Source of the DNA: Agrilactobacillus fermenti
GTDB taxonomy: Bacteria > Bacillota > Bacilli > Lactobacillales > Lactobacillaceae
Assembly (NCBI RefSeq): GCF_021030645.1
Contig: NZ_JACGCJ010000004.1
Span: 1-64,000, forward strand
Reading direction: 5' to 3'
DNA length: 64,000 bases
Shown here piece after piece: positions 1-8,889 of this stretch. The translations under genes and the position numbers were made by a program. Every line of letters starts with the position of its first letter. Within the stretch, counting starts at the first letter, position 1. A model generated the notes under the pieces. That model worked only from the letters and a program-made list of their open reading frames with translations. It had not been told where the DNA came from and did not search any database.

Positions 1-127
1 GTTTTGTCGCTTATAGAATAACATTGGAAGGCACTTCGTGCCTACATAAAAGCAAAAAATTCCTTGAGATCAGATCTCAAGGAATTTTTTACTTTAGGCT
101 GTATAAAAAGACTTATGTCCCAGCCTC
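1..127 (-). mobile_element. End of an insertion sequence (IS1182-like), upstream non-coding part
   Basis: These 127 bases are identical to 32523-32649, where they lie directly upstream of an IS1182-type transposase start. The window therefore begins inside a second IS copy whose minus-strand transposase should lie just outside to the left. The segment holds a small hairpin (GGCAC/GTGCC around 31-43) and a 29-base palindromic terminator (58-86), typical of IS ends that block read-in transcription. The element end is read as the GAGGCTGGGACATAAG motif on the minus strand, where the two copies stop matching. IS family assignment is inferred from the truncated protein at 32137. Confidence 0.75.
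58..90. terminator. Bidirectional palindromic terminator within IS end
   Basis: A 14-base stem (AATTCCTTGAGATC and its complement) closes over a single A. It is flanked by an A-run on the left and a T-run on the right, so it can terminate transcription in both directions. The same structure occurs at 32580-32612. Confidence 0.8.
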
Positions 128-184
128 CACTTTTTATACAGGCTATTATCCTCAGCTTGATAAAGGACAACGGCCTTATAATCA

Positions 185-937
185 TCATTTAATTTTCGTG
201 CCAGCAAACACAAAATTTGTCGTATTGGATTGTTCAGGACAAAATCGATAATTCGGTAAATCAATCGCTTTGATTGTATCAATCTGATTTATTTGATGTT
301 CAGCTAAATAACGGACCATTTCACCGCGAGCGCGCTTTGCAAATGTAGCTCGCGTTTTGAATTGGCCATCAATATACTGTCCAAAGGTGATGGTAACAAT
401 CCGTGGGTGGCCTTGAGAAAAGGGTAGAATCAGTTTGGCATATTCTTGAGACGCCAAATTGACAATTGGTTCCTTGCCCTTAACTAATTCACGATAAACG
501 TGATCACCCCAAAAATCATACAAATTTGGATGACCGGCAACTGACATTTTGGCCTGCATGTCCAACCGGTAGGGCGCAATCCCATCAAAGGGGCGCAGAA
601 GACCATAAAAGGCTGACAGAATCCATAAATGCTGTTGTAAGTATGTCAAACCCGAAGTAGACAGAAGATCGGCGGCTAAAGATTGGTACTGTATCCCGGC
701 ATAACTTAAAATTGCTGGCGTCAATCTTTGTTTCAAGTCTAATTGAGCCAACTGGGTCACATTATACTGGGTTAGCCGATCGCTCGTTCGCCATAAACTT
801 TGTAGTTCCTGATAAGACAACGTGCGCAGATGTTTCAAGATTTGCTCGGTTTTTTTTAAGAAGACCGGCTGACCTTGTACTGCAAAGTCATCTCGATTGA
901 CAACCATTTTCTTTGCTGGTGAAATAATAAGTTGCAT
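185..937 (-). CDS. yaaA: YaaA (UPF0246/DUF328) peroxide-stress protein
   Basis: The 250-residue protein matches the YaaA family in length. It starts with the family hallmark region (LIISPAKKM, residues 3-11) and ends with the conserved NFVFAG stretch. In E. coli YaaA lowers free intracellular iron and limits oxidative DNA damage; that role is family knowledge and is not shown here. It is cytoplasmic with no membrane segment. The gene is the last of a minus-strand run relQ-nadK-rluD-yfhO-yaaA, 12 bases after yfhO, and so is probably co-transcribed. An IS end begins about 58 bases downstream of its stop codon, so the original terminator may have been altered. Confidence 0.9.
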   Translation of the reverse strand: MQLIISPAKKMVVNRDDFAVQGQPVFLKKTEQILKHLRTLSYQELQSLWRTSDRLTQYNVTQLAQLDLKQRLTPAILSYAGIQYQSLAADLLSTSGLTYLQQHLWILSAFYGLLRPFDGIAPYRLDMQAKMSVAGHPNLYDFWGDHVYRELVKGKEPIVNLASQEYAKLILPFSQGHPRIVTITFGQYIDGQFKTRATFAKRARGEMVRYLAEHQINQIDTIKAIDLPNYRFCPEQSNTTNFVFAGTKIK

Positions 938-949
938 AAGCTGACGCAG

Positions 950-3547
950 TTATGACCGCTTGCCACCCTTCCTAAGATTTAAATGCTTAAATCGGCTTTT
1001 GCTTTCAAAGCATAAACCGCCAAGGTAAATACTCATACTCACAAAACTTAGCCAGCCCCCCAATCTTAAACCTGGTACTTCATATCTTAAAGTAATGTGG
1101 TGCTGGCCCGGCGTTACCTTAAGTGCACTCAAATTACCAACGACCCGTTTTATTTTTTTGCTTTGACCATCGACTTTAGCTTGCCATCCAGGATCAAAAG
1201 GTAGGCTTAACAGTAAATAAGGCTTGCGTGCATCAGTCGTAAACGTTCCGGTAAAAAAATCACCGCGCCAATTAGGCTTGATCTGATAGGGTCTTTGATT
1301 AATTTGCATAATTGCTTGATCAAAGGCAACTTGATCCAATGTCGCCATATAACGCTGTGGCTGTTTTAATTTAGTGCGTGTCTCGATCGACAACGTAACG
1401 GGTGCTTTAGCCGTGAAATAGCCAAGTGACATAACCGCAGCACTATCTACTTTGATTCGTGTTTTATGTTTCTTACCATTCACTTGAATCGTTGCTTTTT
1501 GAATATTCACATTTGGCAAGGCAGCATAAAGCTGACCCGTCTTTTTAGGTTTGAGTACCAGCCGATATAGGCGCCTTTTCCCGATTGCTGTAACTTGTTG
1601 AGACACTAAAGTCGGTGCCCGATAAAATTGAGCTGGTGATCCGGAAATTGCCTGGAACAGCCGTTGTTGATTGGCTAGTGCCTGATGTGACCGTAAATGA
1701 AAATGTCGCAGTGCCGCGGTGGCACCAAAACCAAATGGCAAGACATCGTTGCGCTCAAATAAATTGTAATCGTCTTTTGTCATCGTTAATTGATAACGCA
1801 CGCTAAACAAACTATTGGTCAGTTCCGTCGCACCAAAAGAATTAATACGGCGTGCGTTCTTGCTATAATAGCCCAATCGTTTTAACATTCTTCGCGTATG
1901 ATCATTAATAGTAGAACTATAATAATCGAGGCCTCGACTATTGAAGAGCAATAGATCGTTGTAGTTATAATAAGGCTCGCGGTACGCGGCATTGATTAGT
2001 GAATTTTTATTGGCAACACGGTAAAAATCACTGGTCTGGTGGTGTGCCTTATAAAACCATTGGTGTTCAATTTGATAATTTTGCTGATAAATGCCCTCAT
2101 TCCCGGTTTTAGCACCAGTGAAACTCCCATAAAAGTTAACAAGCAACTCGCCACATAAAACCAACATCAATGCCATATTAAAACGACGTGACATCTGACG
2201 GTATTTAATCAAAATCAACAATATTAAACTGATGATCAGCAAGTCTAGCAGCCAATAACGCCACCCAACATATAATTGAGGATAAGTCTTTTTTGCGCTT
2301 AGAAGTGGTTGCCGCCACCAAGCAGCTAAATAGCCGAGGCTAATAAAACTACCCATGAGCCCAGCAGCCCAATAATATAGTTTAGGACAACTATGATATC
2401 GATTTTGCCAAGCTTCATAGGCACACAAAATCAATATAAAACTAAAGAAATAAGTATTTCGATAAGGAAAGCCTTTGGGTTCTTGCATCATATGCCAAAT
2501 TGTATTTAAACTGCGGAGCCACATACTTAACGCTAATGTCAGCAATAATCCGCCCAGTCTGATGCGGTGTTGACGCTCGATTTGCTTGTTCAAAAAGAAA
2601 AGTATCGCAAAAAATGTAATGGTCAAGCCAATATAAATCGTTGGCGTATGTGCCAACCGACCCCGATAGTTTGAGCCGACAACACCTGTTTGGACAAAAG
2701 CTTCCAGCCCAAACTTAGGTAACGGTAAAAATGTCTGTTTTGAAAAATCAGACTTACCTGTTTGTAACATCCCTAACAAAGTCGGCAATAATAGCATAGC
2801 ACTACTTAGGCCACTCAATATTAATGTTTCAAAAAACTTCAAAGTTAAACGCCATTTTGTTTTCAACGTTGTTACTAATTTAGTTTGACGGTGATTATCT
2901 TCTAAGACCAAATATAGATAAAATAAAACAGCAAATAGGCAGGACATATACCCCAGGTAAAAATTTGTTAAAATAGTTGCTAAAATCGTCCAATAAAATA
3001 ATGCGGATTTATTTTGATGGACCAATCGTTGGATGCCGCAAGCAATCAGCGGTAACAGAATTAAAGCATCCAGCCACATAACTGTGTAGAAATAATTAGC
3101 CACAAAGCCACAGCAAGCAAACGCCGTGGTGAAAAAGAGATTGGTCATATAATGATTGTGATAAGTTTTACTTAAATAAAAGGCCATTGCCACACCGATT
3201 GCCCCAATTTTAAGCATAATAATCCAAGAGACCGCCAAAGGTAGTGCCGCCGCTGGAAAAAGCAGAATCACCAAATTAAATGGACTAATCAAGTAATAGG
3301 CCATTAGGGGAAAATAATTGTCCCCTAACGATAAATTAAAAGCATAAAAAGACCAGTCATGGGTCAATAGTCGTTGTCGTAAATCTGTTAGGAACGGCAC
3401 ATATTGCGTCCCCATATCACTGATCAATAAATTACGCTGCCCAAATGGTGTTATTTGACGACACATGAAAAAGATAGCCACAAGCAAAAATGGTATTAAA
3501 AAAGCACCAAGATAATAATAGACCTGGTGTTTTTTGACTTGATGCAT
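950..3547 (-). CDS. yfhO: YfhO-family polytopic membrane protein (GT-C-like)
   Basis: An 865-residue protein with about a dozen hydrophobic segments in the first 480 residues, then a long extracytoplasmic region rich in Tyr and Asn, and one more hydrophobic segment near residues 835-855. The N-terminal NLLISDMGTQYVPF stretch after the first membrane segment, with an acidic residue in the first outer loop, is characteristic of YfhO/GT-C glycosyltransferases that use lipid-linked sugars. Members decorate teichoic acids or other wall glycopolymers with sugars; the substrate here is unknown. A GGGGG ribosome binding site precedes the ATG. It follows rluD by 16 bases, which indicates one operon. 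Confidence 0.85.
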   Translation of the reverse strand: MHQVKKHQVYYYLGAFLIPFLLVAIFFMCRQITPFGQRNLLISDMGTQYVPFLTDLRQRLLTHDWSFYAFNLSLGDNYFPLMAYYLISPFNLVILLFPAAALPLAVSWIIMLKIGAIGVAMAFYLSKTYHNHYMTNLFFTTAFACCGFVANYFYTVMWLDALILLPLIACGIQRLVHQNKSALFYWTILATILTNFYLGYMSCLFAVLFYLYLVLEDNHRQTKLVTTLKTKWRLTLKFFETLILSGLSSAMLLLPTLLGMLQTGKSDFSKQTFLPLPKFGLEAFVQTGVVGSNYRGRLAHTPTIYIGLTITFFAILFFLNKQIERQHRIRLGGLLLTLALSMWLRSLNTIWHMMQEPKGFPYRNTYFFSFILILCAYEAWQNRYHSCPKLYYWAAGLMGSFISLGYLAAWWRQPLLSAKKTYPQLYVGWRYWLLDLLIISLILLILIKYRQMSRRFNMALMLVLCGELLVNFYGSFTGAKTGNEGIYQQNYQIEHQWFYKAHHQTSDFYRVANKNSLINAAYREPYYNYNDLLLFNSRGLDYYSSTINDHTRRMLKRLGYYSKNARRINSFGATELTNSLFSVRYQLTMTKDDYNLFERNDVLPFGFGATAALRHFHLRSHQALANQQRLFQAISGSPAQFYRAPTLVSQQVTAIGKRRLYRLVLKPKKTGQLYAALPNVNIQKATIQVNGKKHKTRIKVDSAAVMSLGYFTAKAPVTLSIETRTKLKQPQRYMATLDQVAFDQAIMQINQRPYQIKPNWRGDFFTGTFTTDARKPYLLLSLPFDPGWQAKVDGQSKKIKRVVGNLSALKVTPGQHHITLRYEVPGLRLGGWLSFVSMSIYLGGLCFESKSRFKHLNLRKGGKRS

Positions 3548-3563
3548 ATTGCCCCCTACTTTC

Positions 3564-4475
3564 TTAAACCATTTGATTTTTAGACCAGCCCCGCTGGTAC
3601 AATAATTGTTGTATATCCGCTGGCAAGGGTGCTTGGAAAGTTAACAGTTCTGAAGTAAAGGGGTGCTTAAAGCATAACTTCCATGCATGCAATGCTTGTC
3701 GATGTAATTGTTGATTTTCTGGATTATATAACGGATCCCCAATAAGCGGATGTCCTAACCACTGCATATGCACTCGAATCTGATGGGTTCGTCCCGTCAG
3801 CAATTTTAACTGCACCAAACTCATATCTGGAAACTCGGCCAATACCCGATATTTGGTCTGTGCAGGCCGCCCGTCAATACCGACACTACGCTTCATGGCA
3901 TAAGGTGCCGTCCGCTTAATTGGCTGATCGATCAGGCCCTGGGGTTTTGCTAAATGCCCTACGACTAATGCCAAATAGTATTTCTGCATCGCTTGTTGAT
4001 GCAATTGTTTAGCCATAACTGAATGGGCAAAGCTATGTTTAGCAAATAGCATCAAACCGCTGGTATCTTGATCTAGTCGAGAAACAACGTGGATCGCCAA
4101 ACTTTCATGGGCACGCCGTACCAAATGACCTTTGACCCGATTGGCAACAGAATCATAAAAAGACGACCGCGATGGAATCGAAGGCAAGCCAGCCGGTTTA
4201 TTGACGACTAAAAAATGCGGATCTTCAAAAATAATATCTAGCGGCCGATGGACTGGTACTAAGTGCTTCGCATCTTTTTCTGGAGGCAGCGTGACAGTGA
4301 TATGATCTTTAGGCTTGATCGGATAATCCGTATTGCGCCGGTGGTGGTTGACATAAATCGCCCCACCGTTGAATTTTGTTTTGGCGATAATGCTTTTAGA
4401 TAGCCCTTGATGCTCTAAAAATTTTTCTAATGACTTACGTGGAAAATCATCAGGAACATACCAAGAAAAATTCAT
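3564..4475 (-). CDS. RluA/RluD-family pseudouridine synthase (YjbO-like)
   Basis: A 303-residue protein with an S4-like N-terminus (about residues 12-60) and the pseudouridine synthase core containing SRLDQDTSG, in which Asp135 is the expected catalytic aspartate. A later RTHQIRVHM motif is the second family signature. It should isomerise uridines in 23S rRNA; which ones cannot be told. It overlaps nadK by four bases and lies in the same order as Bacillus subtilis yjbM-yjbN-yjbO, which supports the YjbO assignment. Confidence 0.92.
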   Translation of the reverse strand: MNFSWYVPDDFPRKSLEKFLEHQGLSKSIIAKTKFNGGAIYVNHHRRNTDYPIKPKDHITVTLPPEKDAKHLVPVHRPLDIIFEDPHFLVVNKPAGLPSIPSRSSFYDSVANRVKGHLVRRAHESLAIHVVSRLDQDTSGLMLFAKHSFAHSVMAKQLHQQAMQKYYLALVVGHLAKPQGLIDQPIKRTAPYAMKRSVGIDGRPAQTKYRVLAEFPDMSLVQLKLLTGRTHQIRVHMQWLGHPLIGDPLYNPENQQLHRQALHAWKLCFKHPFTSELLTFQAPLPADIQQLLYQRGWSKNQMV

Positions 4476-5299
4476 GATAGTTCCTCATGACTATTGGCAC
4501 CAATAAAGGCCTCTTCTACCCGATCCCAAAAGTGCATATGCCGATAGCGGGCAAAGTGGATGCGTTCTTTAGCAATACGATATTCTAACTTTTCAATAGG
4601 CCGGTGGTTCAGGGTCAACTGGTCTACAGTTAATACATAATCATCAGCGGGACTTGGCTTAAATACGATATTCTCATCAGAAGCGACAACTACTGGTGCA
4701 GACAAGGTTCGATAAACTCGGTTATTAATCGAAGCAATCTCAGTGATTTGTAATGCTTCTAAACGCGGATGTAAGACCGCGCCGCCTAAAGACTTGCTAT
4801 AAGCCGTAGACCCCGTTGGTGTTGAAACACATAGCCCATCACCGCGAAAACTTTCAAAAAAGCTGTCTTGAATATATACATTAGCCCTAAGCGTACTGCC
4901 TAGCCGTTTGATCGTAGATTCATTTAAACATAAGAAATGTGCTTGTTCCCGGCTATTTTTGTATGTGGTGGTCACATCAAGCAATGGATAAGCGACACTT
5001 TGACCAGAATCCACTTTGAGAGCATCGATCAAATGGTCTAATTCGTAATCACGCCAATCCGTATAAAAGCCCAAGTGTCCTGTATGGACACCAACAAAGC
5101 GAACATGATCTAGCTGTGCCGCATAGCGGTGAAAAGCTGACAGTAAAGTACCATCGCCACCTACCGTGATCACAATATCTGGATGACGATTATCGAAGCG
5201 AAAACCTGATTTCTGCAAGCCTGAACGTAAATAATTCACTGCCTTCAACGTGTTGGGTTTGCGATTATTATGAATCGCTATCTTTAGTTTCGGACCCAT
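4472..5299 (-). CDS. nadK: NAD kinase
   Basis: A 275-residue cytoplasmic enzyme that phosphorylates NAD to NADP. The GGDGT loop is at residues 47-51, the NE pair at about 126-127, and the [14 protein letters not shown] nucleotide-binding segment at 153-170. The start overlaps the end of relQ by 32 bases. An AGAGGT ribosome binding site lies eight bases before the ATG, inside relQ, and supports this start. Position between relQ and rluD matches the conserved Firmicutes order. Confidence 0.95.
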   Translation of the reverse strand: MGPKLKIAIHNNRKPNTLKAVNYLRSGLQKSGFRFDNRHPDIVITVGGDGTLLSAFHRYAAQLDHVRFVGVHTGHLGFYTDWRDYELDHLIDALKVDSGQSVAYPLLDVTTTYKNSREQAHFLCLNESTIKRLGSTLRANVYIQDSFFESFRGDGLCVSTPTGSTAYSKSLGGAVLHPRLEALQITEIASINNRVYRTLSAPVVVASDENIVFKPSPADDYVLTVDQLTLNHRPIEKLEYRIAKERIHFARYRHMHFWDRVEEAFIGANSHEELS

Positions 5300-5999
5300 T
5301 TTGTTCTACCTCTTTTTTGATTCGATCGATATTATCTCTAATTTGTGTGGGTACTTGATCTTGGTTGATGGGTTGGTTGGGGACTTTACCATATGAGAAA
5401 AATCGTTGGGCCTCTTGAATTTCCTCACGAATGGCTGACATTTCTTGATCTAATTGGAAAGCGGCTTCAGCAGCTTTTTGCAGACGCTGCTGGATTTCAC
5501 TAGGGAATTCCCCTTGGTATTTATAATTGAGTGAATGTTCAATGGTTGCCCAAAAGTTCATACTTAACGTACGTACTTGCACCTCGGCCAAGATTTTTTT
5601 CTCCCCATCACTCAATTGAACGGGATACTCAATAATAATATGGTAAGAGCGATATCCACTGGGTTTTTTATTCGTGATATAATCGCGTTCCTCAACGATT
5701 TCCATATCTTTACGTTGCCGTAAGATTTCAACAACTTGATAAATATCCTCAACAAATTGGCACATAATTCTTAAACCAGCAATATCTTGCATATCAGCTT
5801 CCAACAAATCCGGTTCGATCACTCGACGCTGCATTTTCTCTTGAATGCTAGCTACCGGTTTAACTCGGCCGGTCACAAATTCAATTGGTGTATGCTCCCC
5901 TCGTTGTTGAAACTCTTTGCGCATACCGCGGAATTTGATTTTCAACTCGGATACAGCTTGTTCATAAGGTAATAAAAATGTGTCCCAGTTCATTGTCAT
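5268..5999 (-). CDS. relQ: Small alarmone synthetase RelQ, (p)ppGpp synthase
   Basis: A 243-residue synthetase-only protein that transfers pyrophosphate from ATP to GTP/GDP. Visible motifs are RVKPVASI (45-52), DIAGLRIMC (72-80) with the catalytic-site Asp72, KPSGYRSYH (112-120) and AEVQVRT (138-144). It lacks HD hydrolase, TGS and ACT domains, so it is the RelQ/SasB class and not the long RelA. The C-terminal helices (about 165-240) are charged and probably mediate tetramerisation. It is first in the relQ-nadK-rluD-yfhO-yaaA run and diverges from the CYTH gene. A GAAGG site sits upstream of the ATG. Confidence 0.93.
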   Translation of the reverse strand: MTMNWDTFLLPYEQAVSELKIKFRGMRKEFQQRGEHTPIEFVTGRVKPVASIQEKMQRRVIEPDLLEADMQDIAGLRIMCQFVEDIYQVVEILRQRKDMEIVEERDYITNKKPSGYRSYHIIIEYPVQLSDGEKKILAEVQVRTLSMNFWATIEHSLNYKYQGEFPSEIQQRLQKAAEAAFQLDQEMSAIREEIQEAQRFFSYGKVPNQPINQDQVPTQIRDNIDRIKKEVEQNGSETKDSDS

Positions 6000-6119
6000 T
6001 ATTCAACCTTCTATTCTTACGATGTTGCCATGGTATACAGAAATCATAACGATTACCATTTTAACATATTTATATTTATTGTACTGCAAAGCAAATCGTG
6101 GTAATTTCCCATTGCTTTG

Positions 6120-6128
6120 TGCTATAGT
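6120..6128 (+). promoter_or_regulatory. Extended -10 promoter for the CYTH gene
   Basis: The motif TGCTATAGT is an extended -10 box. The best -35 candidate (around 6099-6105) is weak. Transcription would start near 6135, only about ten bases before the GTG at 6144, giving a very short leader. Confidence 0.45.
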
Positions 6129-6143
6129 GCTGTTGGTGATAAT

Positions 6144-6737
6144 GTGACTCAAGCAATCGAGATAGAATTTAAAAACCTATTAACAGAAAAAGAGTTTCAA
6201 GAGATATTAAAACAATATTCATTTACAGCACCTTTTGTGCAGACGAATTATTATTTTGACACTTCAGCTAAGCTGCTGCAACAAAAAAGTATCGGCTTGC
6301 GGATTCGACTTTTCCAGACAACTGCTGAACAAACTTTGAAGCTATCGACCACTAAGGCCGAGCATCAATTAACTGAAATAACAGACCCACTGACGCTAAC
6401 CCAAGCTCAAGCATTAGTCCAACAAAATCAAATTTATTTGCATGGTGCCACTGCTAATCAATTAACCAGATTAAAAGTTAAAATTAGTGACTTACAAATT
6501 ATTGGTTTAGCAAAAACAGAACGGTATTTAGCAACATTACCGGCTGGTTTATTGACTTTAGATCGTACCACCTATGCAGATCACGCCCAAGACTACGAGT
6601 GTGAGCTAGAGATCCAGAACGTAGCCAAAGCCTACCAAAATAAGCACTTTTTCTTAAATTTATTAGCCCAAAATGACATTCCTAATAGAGCGGTAACTAA
6701 TAAAGTCGTCCGTGCGGTTCAACATTTTAAAAGTTAA
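6144..6737 (+). CDS. CYTH-domain protein (YjbK-like), probable triphosphate-binding enzyme
   Basis: About 197 residues. The N-terminal IEIEFK motif is the signature of CYTH/triphosphate tunnel metalloenzymes. Further charged strands (ExELEIQ near residue 165; RIRLF near 58) fit the metal and triphosphate binding tunnel. The substrate is unknown; family members hydrolyse inorganic triphosphate or thiamine triphosphate. I prefer GTG at 6144 because it places the ExExK motif at the usual N-terminus. An upstream ATG at 6117 is in frame but overlaps the promoter -10. It diverges from relQ, as in the yjbK/yjbM region of Bacillus. Confidence 0.82.
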   Translation: MTQAIEIEFKNLLTEKEFQEILKQYSFTAPFVQTNYYFDTSAKLLQQKSIGLRIRLFQTTAEQTLKLSTTKAEHQLTEITDPLTLTQAQALVQQNQIYLHGATANQLTRLKVKISDLQIIGLAKTERYLATLPAGLLTLDRTTYADHAQDYECELEIQNVAKAYQNKHFFLNLLAQNDIPNRAVTNKVVRAVQHFKS

Positions 6738-6878
6738 GTAAATTTAAACTTGTTTTCAAGGCAGATTAGTTGAAATTACAAATATTTTTGGTAAAGTTAT
6801 TATGAAAATAACATATAAATTTTTTTAATAATAATTCGTCTTTCATTGGTAAATACGTCACGATATGGGGGAGACAAT

Positions 6879-7523
6879 GTGTTAGAACTCTTTTTGTTCG
6901 TCAATCCAATAGGCTGTCAATGTTTAAATGCCGAGAACATCCTTTTAAAACTTGTTTCAGAGTTTGACTCTGAAATTAAGTATAAATTTATTCCGGTGGT
7001 TTCACTACCTGTCATCGGTAAATATATGTCCCTAAAGCATTTCGATCCTACTAATCTTCAATTACGTAATCAACTGACTAATTGGGCTTATTCGGCGTCC
7101 TTGGATTATAAAGCAGCCAGCTTTCAAGGCAATCGTAAAAGCCGAAACTTCTTAATTGCCTTACAAACTTTGATCAATGATGAAGGTCGATCTTACAATA
7201 AAGAAACGATTACCACCGCATTGAAATCAGCAGACCTTGATATTGCACTTTTTCGAGAAGATCGGCAAGATTCATTAATCCAAGAACTATACCGCGAAGA
7301 TGAACATTTCATTAGCGAAATGAAAGTTGTGGATGCGCCAACTGCTGTCATTTATAATTACTGCAGTGAGCAACAAGATACTGGCGTTCTAATTGAGAAC
7401 TGTGATTCTTACGATTTACTGCATCATGTCTTCGACCGTATGCTTAACTTAGATGCTGATCAAAGTATCATTGAGCCTGAAACACAGAACGTACACACTT
7501 TAAATTTCCACACGTTGCCTTGA
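6879..7523 (+). CDS. spxH: SpxH (YjbH)-like ClpXP adaptor, DsbA/thioredoxin-fold
   Basis: A 214-residue DsbA-like protein that begins LFLFVNPIGCQC, in the place where YjbH homologues carry their Cys motif. In Bacillus, YjbH delivers Spx to ClpXP for degradation. The GTG at 6879 has a GGGGGA site six bases upstream; an in-frame TTG at 6846 has no such site, so I set the start here. Neighbouring coiA, mecA and spx follow the usual order, which strongly supports the role. The redox motif reads GCQC rather than CPxC, so redox sensing may differ from Bacillus. Confidence 0.82.
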   Translation: MLELFLFVNPIGCQCLNAENILLKLVSEFDSEIKYKFIPVVSLPVIGKYMSLKHFDPTNLQLRNQLTNWAYSASLDYKAASFQGNRKSRNFLIALQTLINDEGRSYNKETITTALKSADLDIALFREDRQDSLIQELYREDEHFISEMKVVDAPTAVIYNYCSEQQDTGVLIENCDSYDLLHHVFDRMLNLDADQSIIEPETQNVHTLNFHTLP

Positions 7524-7582
7524 TTAAGCTCCAAGCTTATTTCAAGTACACGCTTAAAGAACAAATATTCCTTAATTAATGG

Positions 7583-7630
7583 GTGGCTGAAAGCAAGGTA
7601 TTAGTTTTGTTTGAGCCACGCTATTTTTTT
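7583..7630 (+). terminator. Terminator after spxH
   Basis: A GTGGCT/AGCCAC stem continuing into AA-CAA/TTG-TT pairs is followed by a run of seven T. It lies between the convergent spxH and coiA genes. Confidence 0.7.
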
Positions 7631-7680
7631 GCGCCGAATTTTATTTAATTACGGCTTAATTAAGCAACAATCTCAAGGGA

Positions 7681-8778
7681 CTATATTTTAACTTCAATGG
7701 GCCAAGAAAAAAATTGGATTTGATCATGCTTAATTTTTAGATTACCCTGGACTTGTAAGCGCCTCAAAAATTGTGCTAATACTTTTCTTGGCCAATAAGC
7801 TTTAAATTCGCGATTAATCCAATAGTCTCCTAATCGGCTGTTTATAAACGCCTGCAGCGCAGTAAGTGTTTGATGTGGCTGTTGTTCTAATAAAAGTAGT
7901 AGTTCAAAATTCAACAAGGCTAAACGCTTTGTTGTAAGTGGCGGTAAAGGCTGTGCTTCAAAACAAACAAATGGTATGGCATCTATTCGGTGTCCTTGAC
8001 GGTAGGCTTGCAATTGTAGCTGGTGTATTTCCTGATTGCCTTGGTAAAGCTGCCGTTGGATATACCGTCTTTTTTGCTCAAAGCTCAGGGGATCATGAAT
8101 TGTCGTTTGTTTACACGCCGATAATTTTTTTTGTGGCCGTCCTAGTAGATAAAGTAAGCCAATTTGTAAGGGCCATTGTGTTTTCTCATAAATAATTTGA
8201 CGGCGTAAATCAAATTGGCGGATATGATGTATCAGCTGTAATGCCTGATTTTTTGGTTCCAAATAAAGTAAATAAAATCCCCAATCCGGACGATAACGCA
8301 ACATGGCTAAATGTATTTGCCGCAGTCGATTTTTAAGCCGATAATTGGGCCCCAAGATCCAATGAACTTTGATTTGTTGATTGGTATAAGATTGAGAGCG
8401 CGCTAATATTTCTTGCTGGCCAATCAGTGCACATTGCCACTCTAACGCAATTTGTTGCTGCTGATACGTCAAATAAATATCTGCTCGCCGCGTTTTGGTT
8501 TCAGTACGGACCTCTAACATATTAGGTATGTGCAAACAATCCAAAGCGGTTGACAAAACTTGCTTGCCTTGAATATGGATGGCACTTTCACCGCGTTGAT
8601 GGCTTGTTTGATTGATATGAACAAAATGCGGCCGTGTTTGTTTTGTAGCTTTTTTCAGCCGCAGCTGACCCCCACATTCAGGACAATAGTAACGCTGCTG
8701 TATTCGTGATAACTCTAAAAACTGTCTTTGATCCATTAAATACACCAATTCATTCTGCTCAGTTAACGCATAATTCAT
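7681..8778 (-). CDS. coiA: Competence protein CoiA-like, nuclease fold
   Basis: A 365-residue protein. Near the N-terminus is a CPEC pair (Cys32, Cys35) like half a zinc knuckle. A restriction-nuclease-like core follows: ESAIHIQGK near residue 64, RRAD with Asp100, and ALEWQ with Glu113 and Gln115, a PD-(D/E)xK pattern. CoiA is required for genetic transformation in streptococci, probably acting on incoming DNA. In lactobacilli it is usually retained without proof of competence. The C-terminal half is rich in Gln and Leu and is poorly conserved in the family. Its place next to mecA, itself a competence regulator in Bacillus, fits the conserved gene order. Confidence 0.85.
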   Translation of the reverse strand: MNYALTEQNELVYLMDQRQFLELSRIQQRYYCPECGGQLRLKKATKQTRPHFVHINQTSHQRGESAIHIQGKQVLSTALDCLHIPNMLEVRTETKTRRADIYLTYQQQQIALEWQCALIGQQEILARSQSYTNQQIKVHWILGPNYRLKNRLRQIHLAMLRYRPDWGFYLLYLEPKNQALQLIHHIRQFDLRRQIIYEKTQWPLQIGLLYLLGRPQKKLSACKQTTIHDPLSFEQKRRYIQRQLYQGNQEIHQLQLQAYRQGHRIDAIPFVCFEAQPLPPLTTKRLALLNFELLLLLEQQPHQTLTALQAFINSRLGDYWINREFKAYWPRKVLAQFLRRLQVQGNLKIKHDQIQFFSWPIEVKI

Positions 8779-8816
8779 ATAACACCGTCTCCTCTAATTC
8801 ATAAATTACGCAAAAA

Positions 8817-8852
8817 AGTCTGAGAACAAAAAGCAAATTTTGTTCTCAGACT
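8817..8852 (-). terminator. Terminator after mecA
   Basis: A perfect 15-base stem (AGTCTGAGAACAAAA with its complement) is followed on the minus strand by a run of T. It separates mecA from coiA, so coiA probably has its own promoter or depends on read-through. Confidence 0.85.
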
Positions 8853-8889
8853 TTAAATTTAACTCTAATGAGCAACGTACCTAGTTAAA

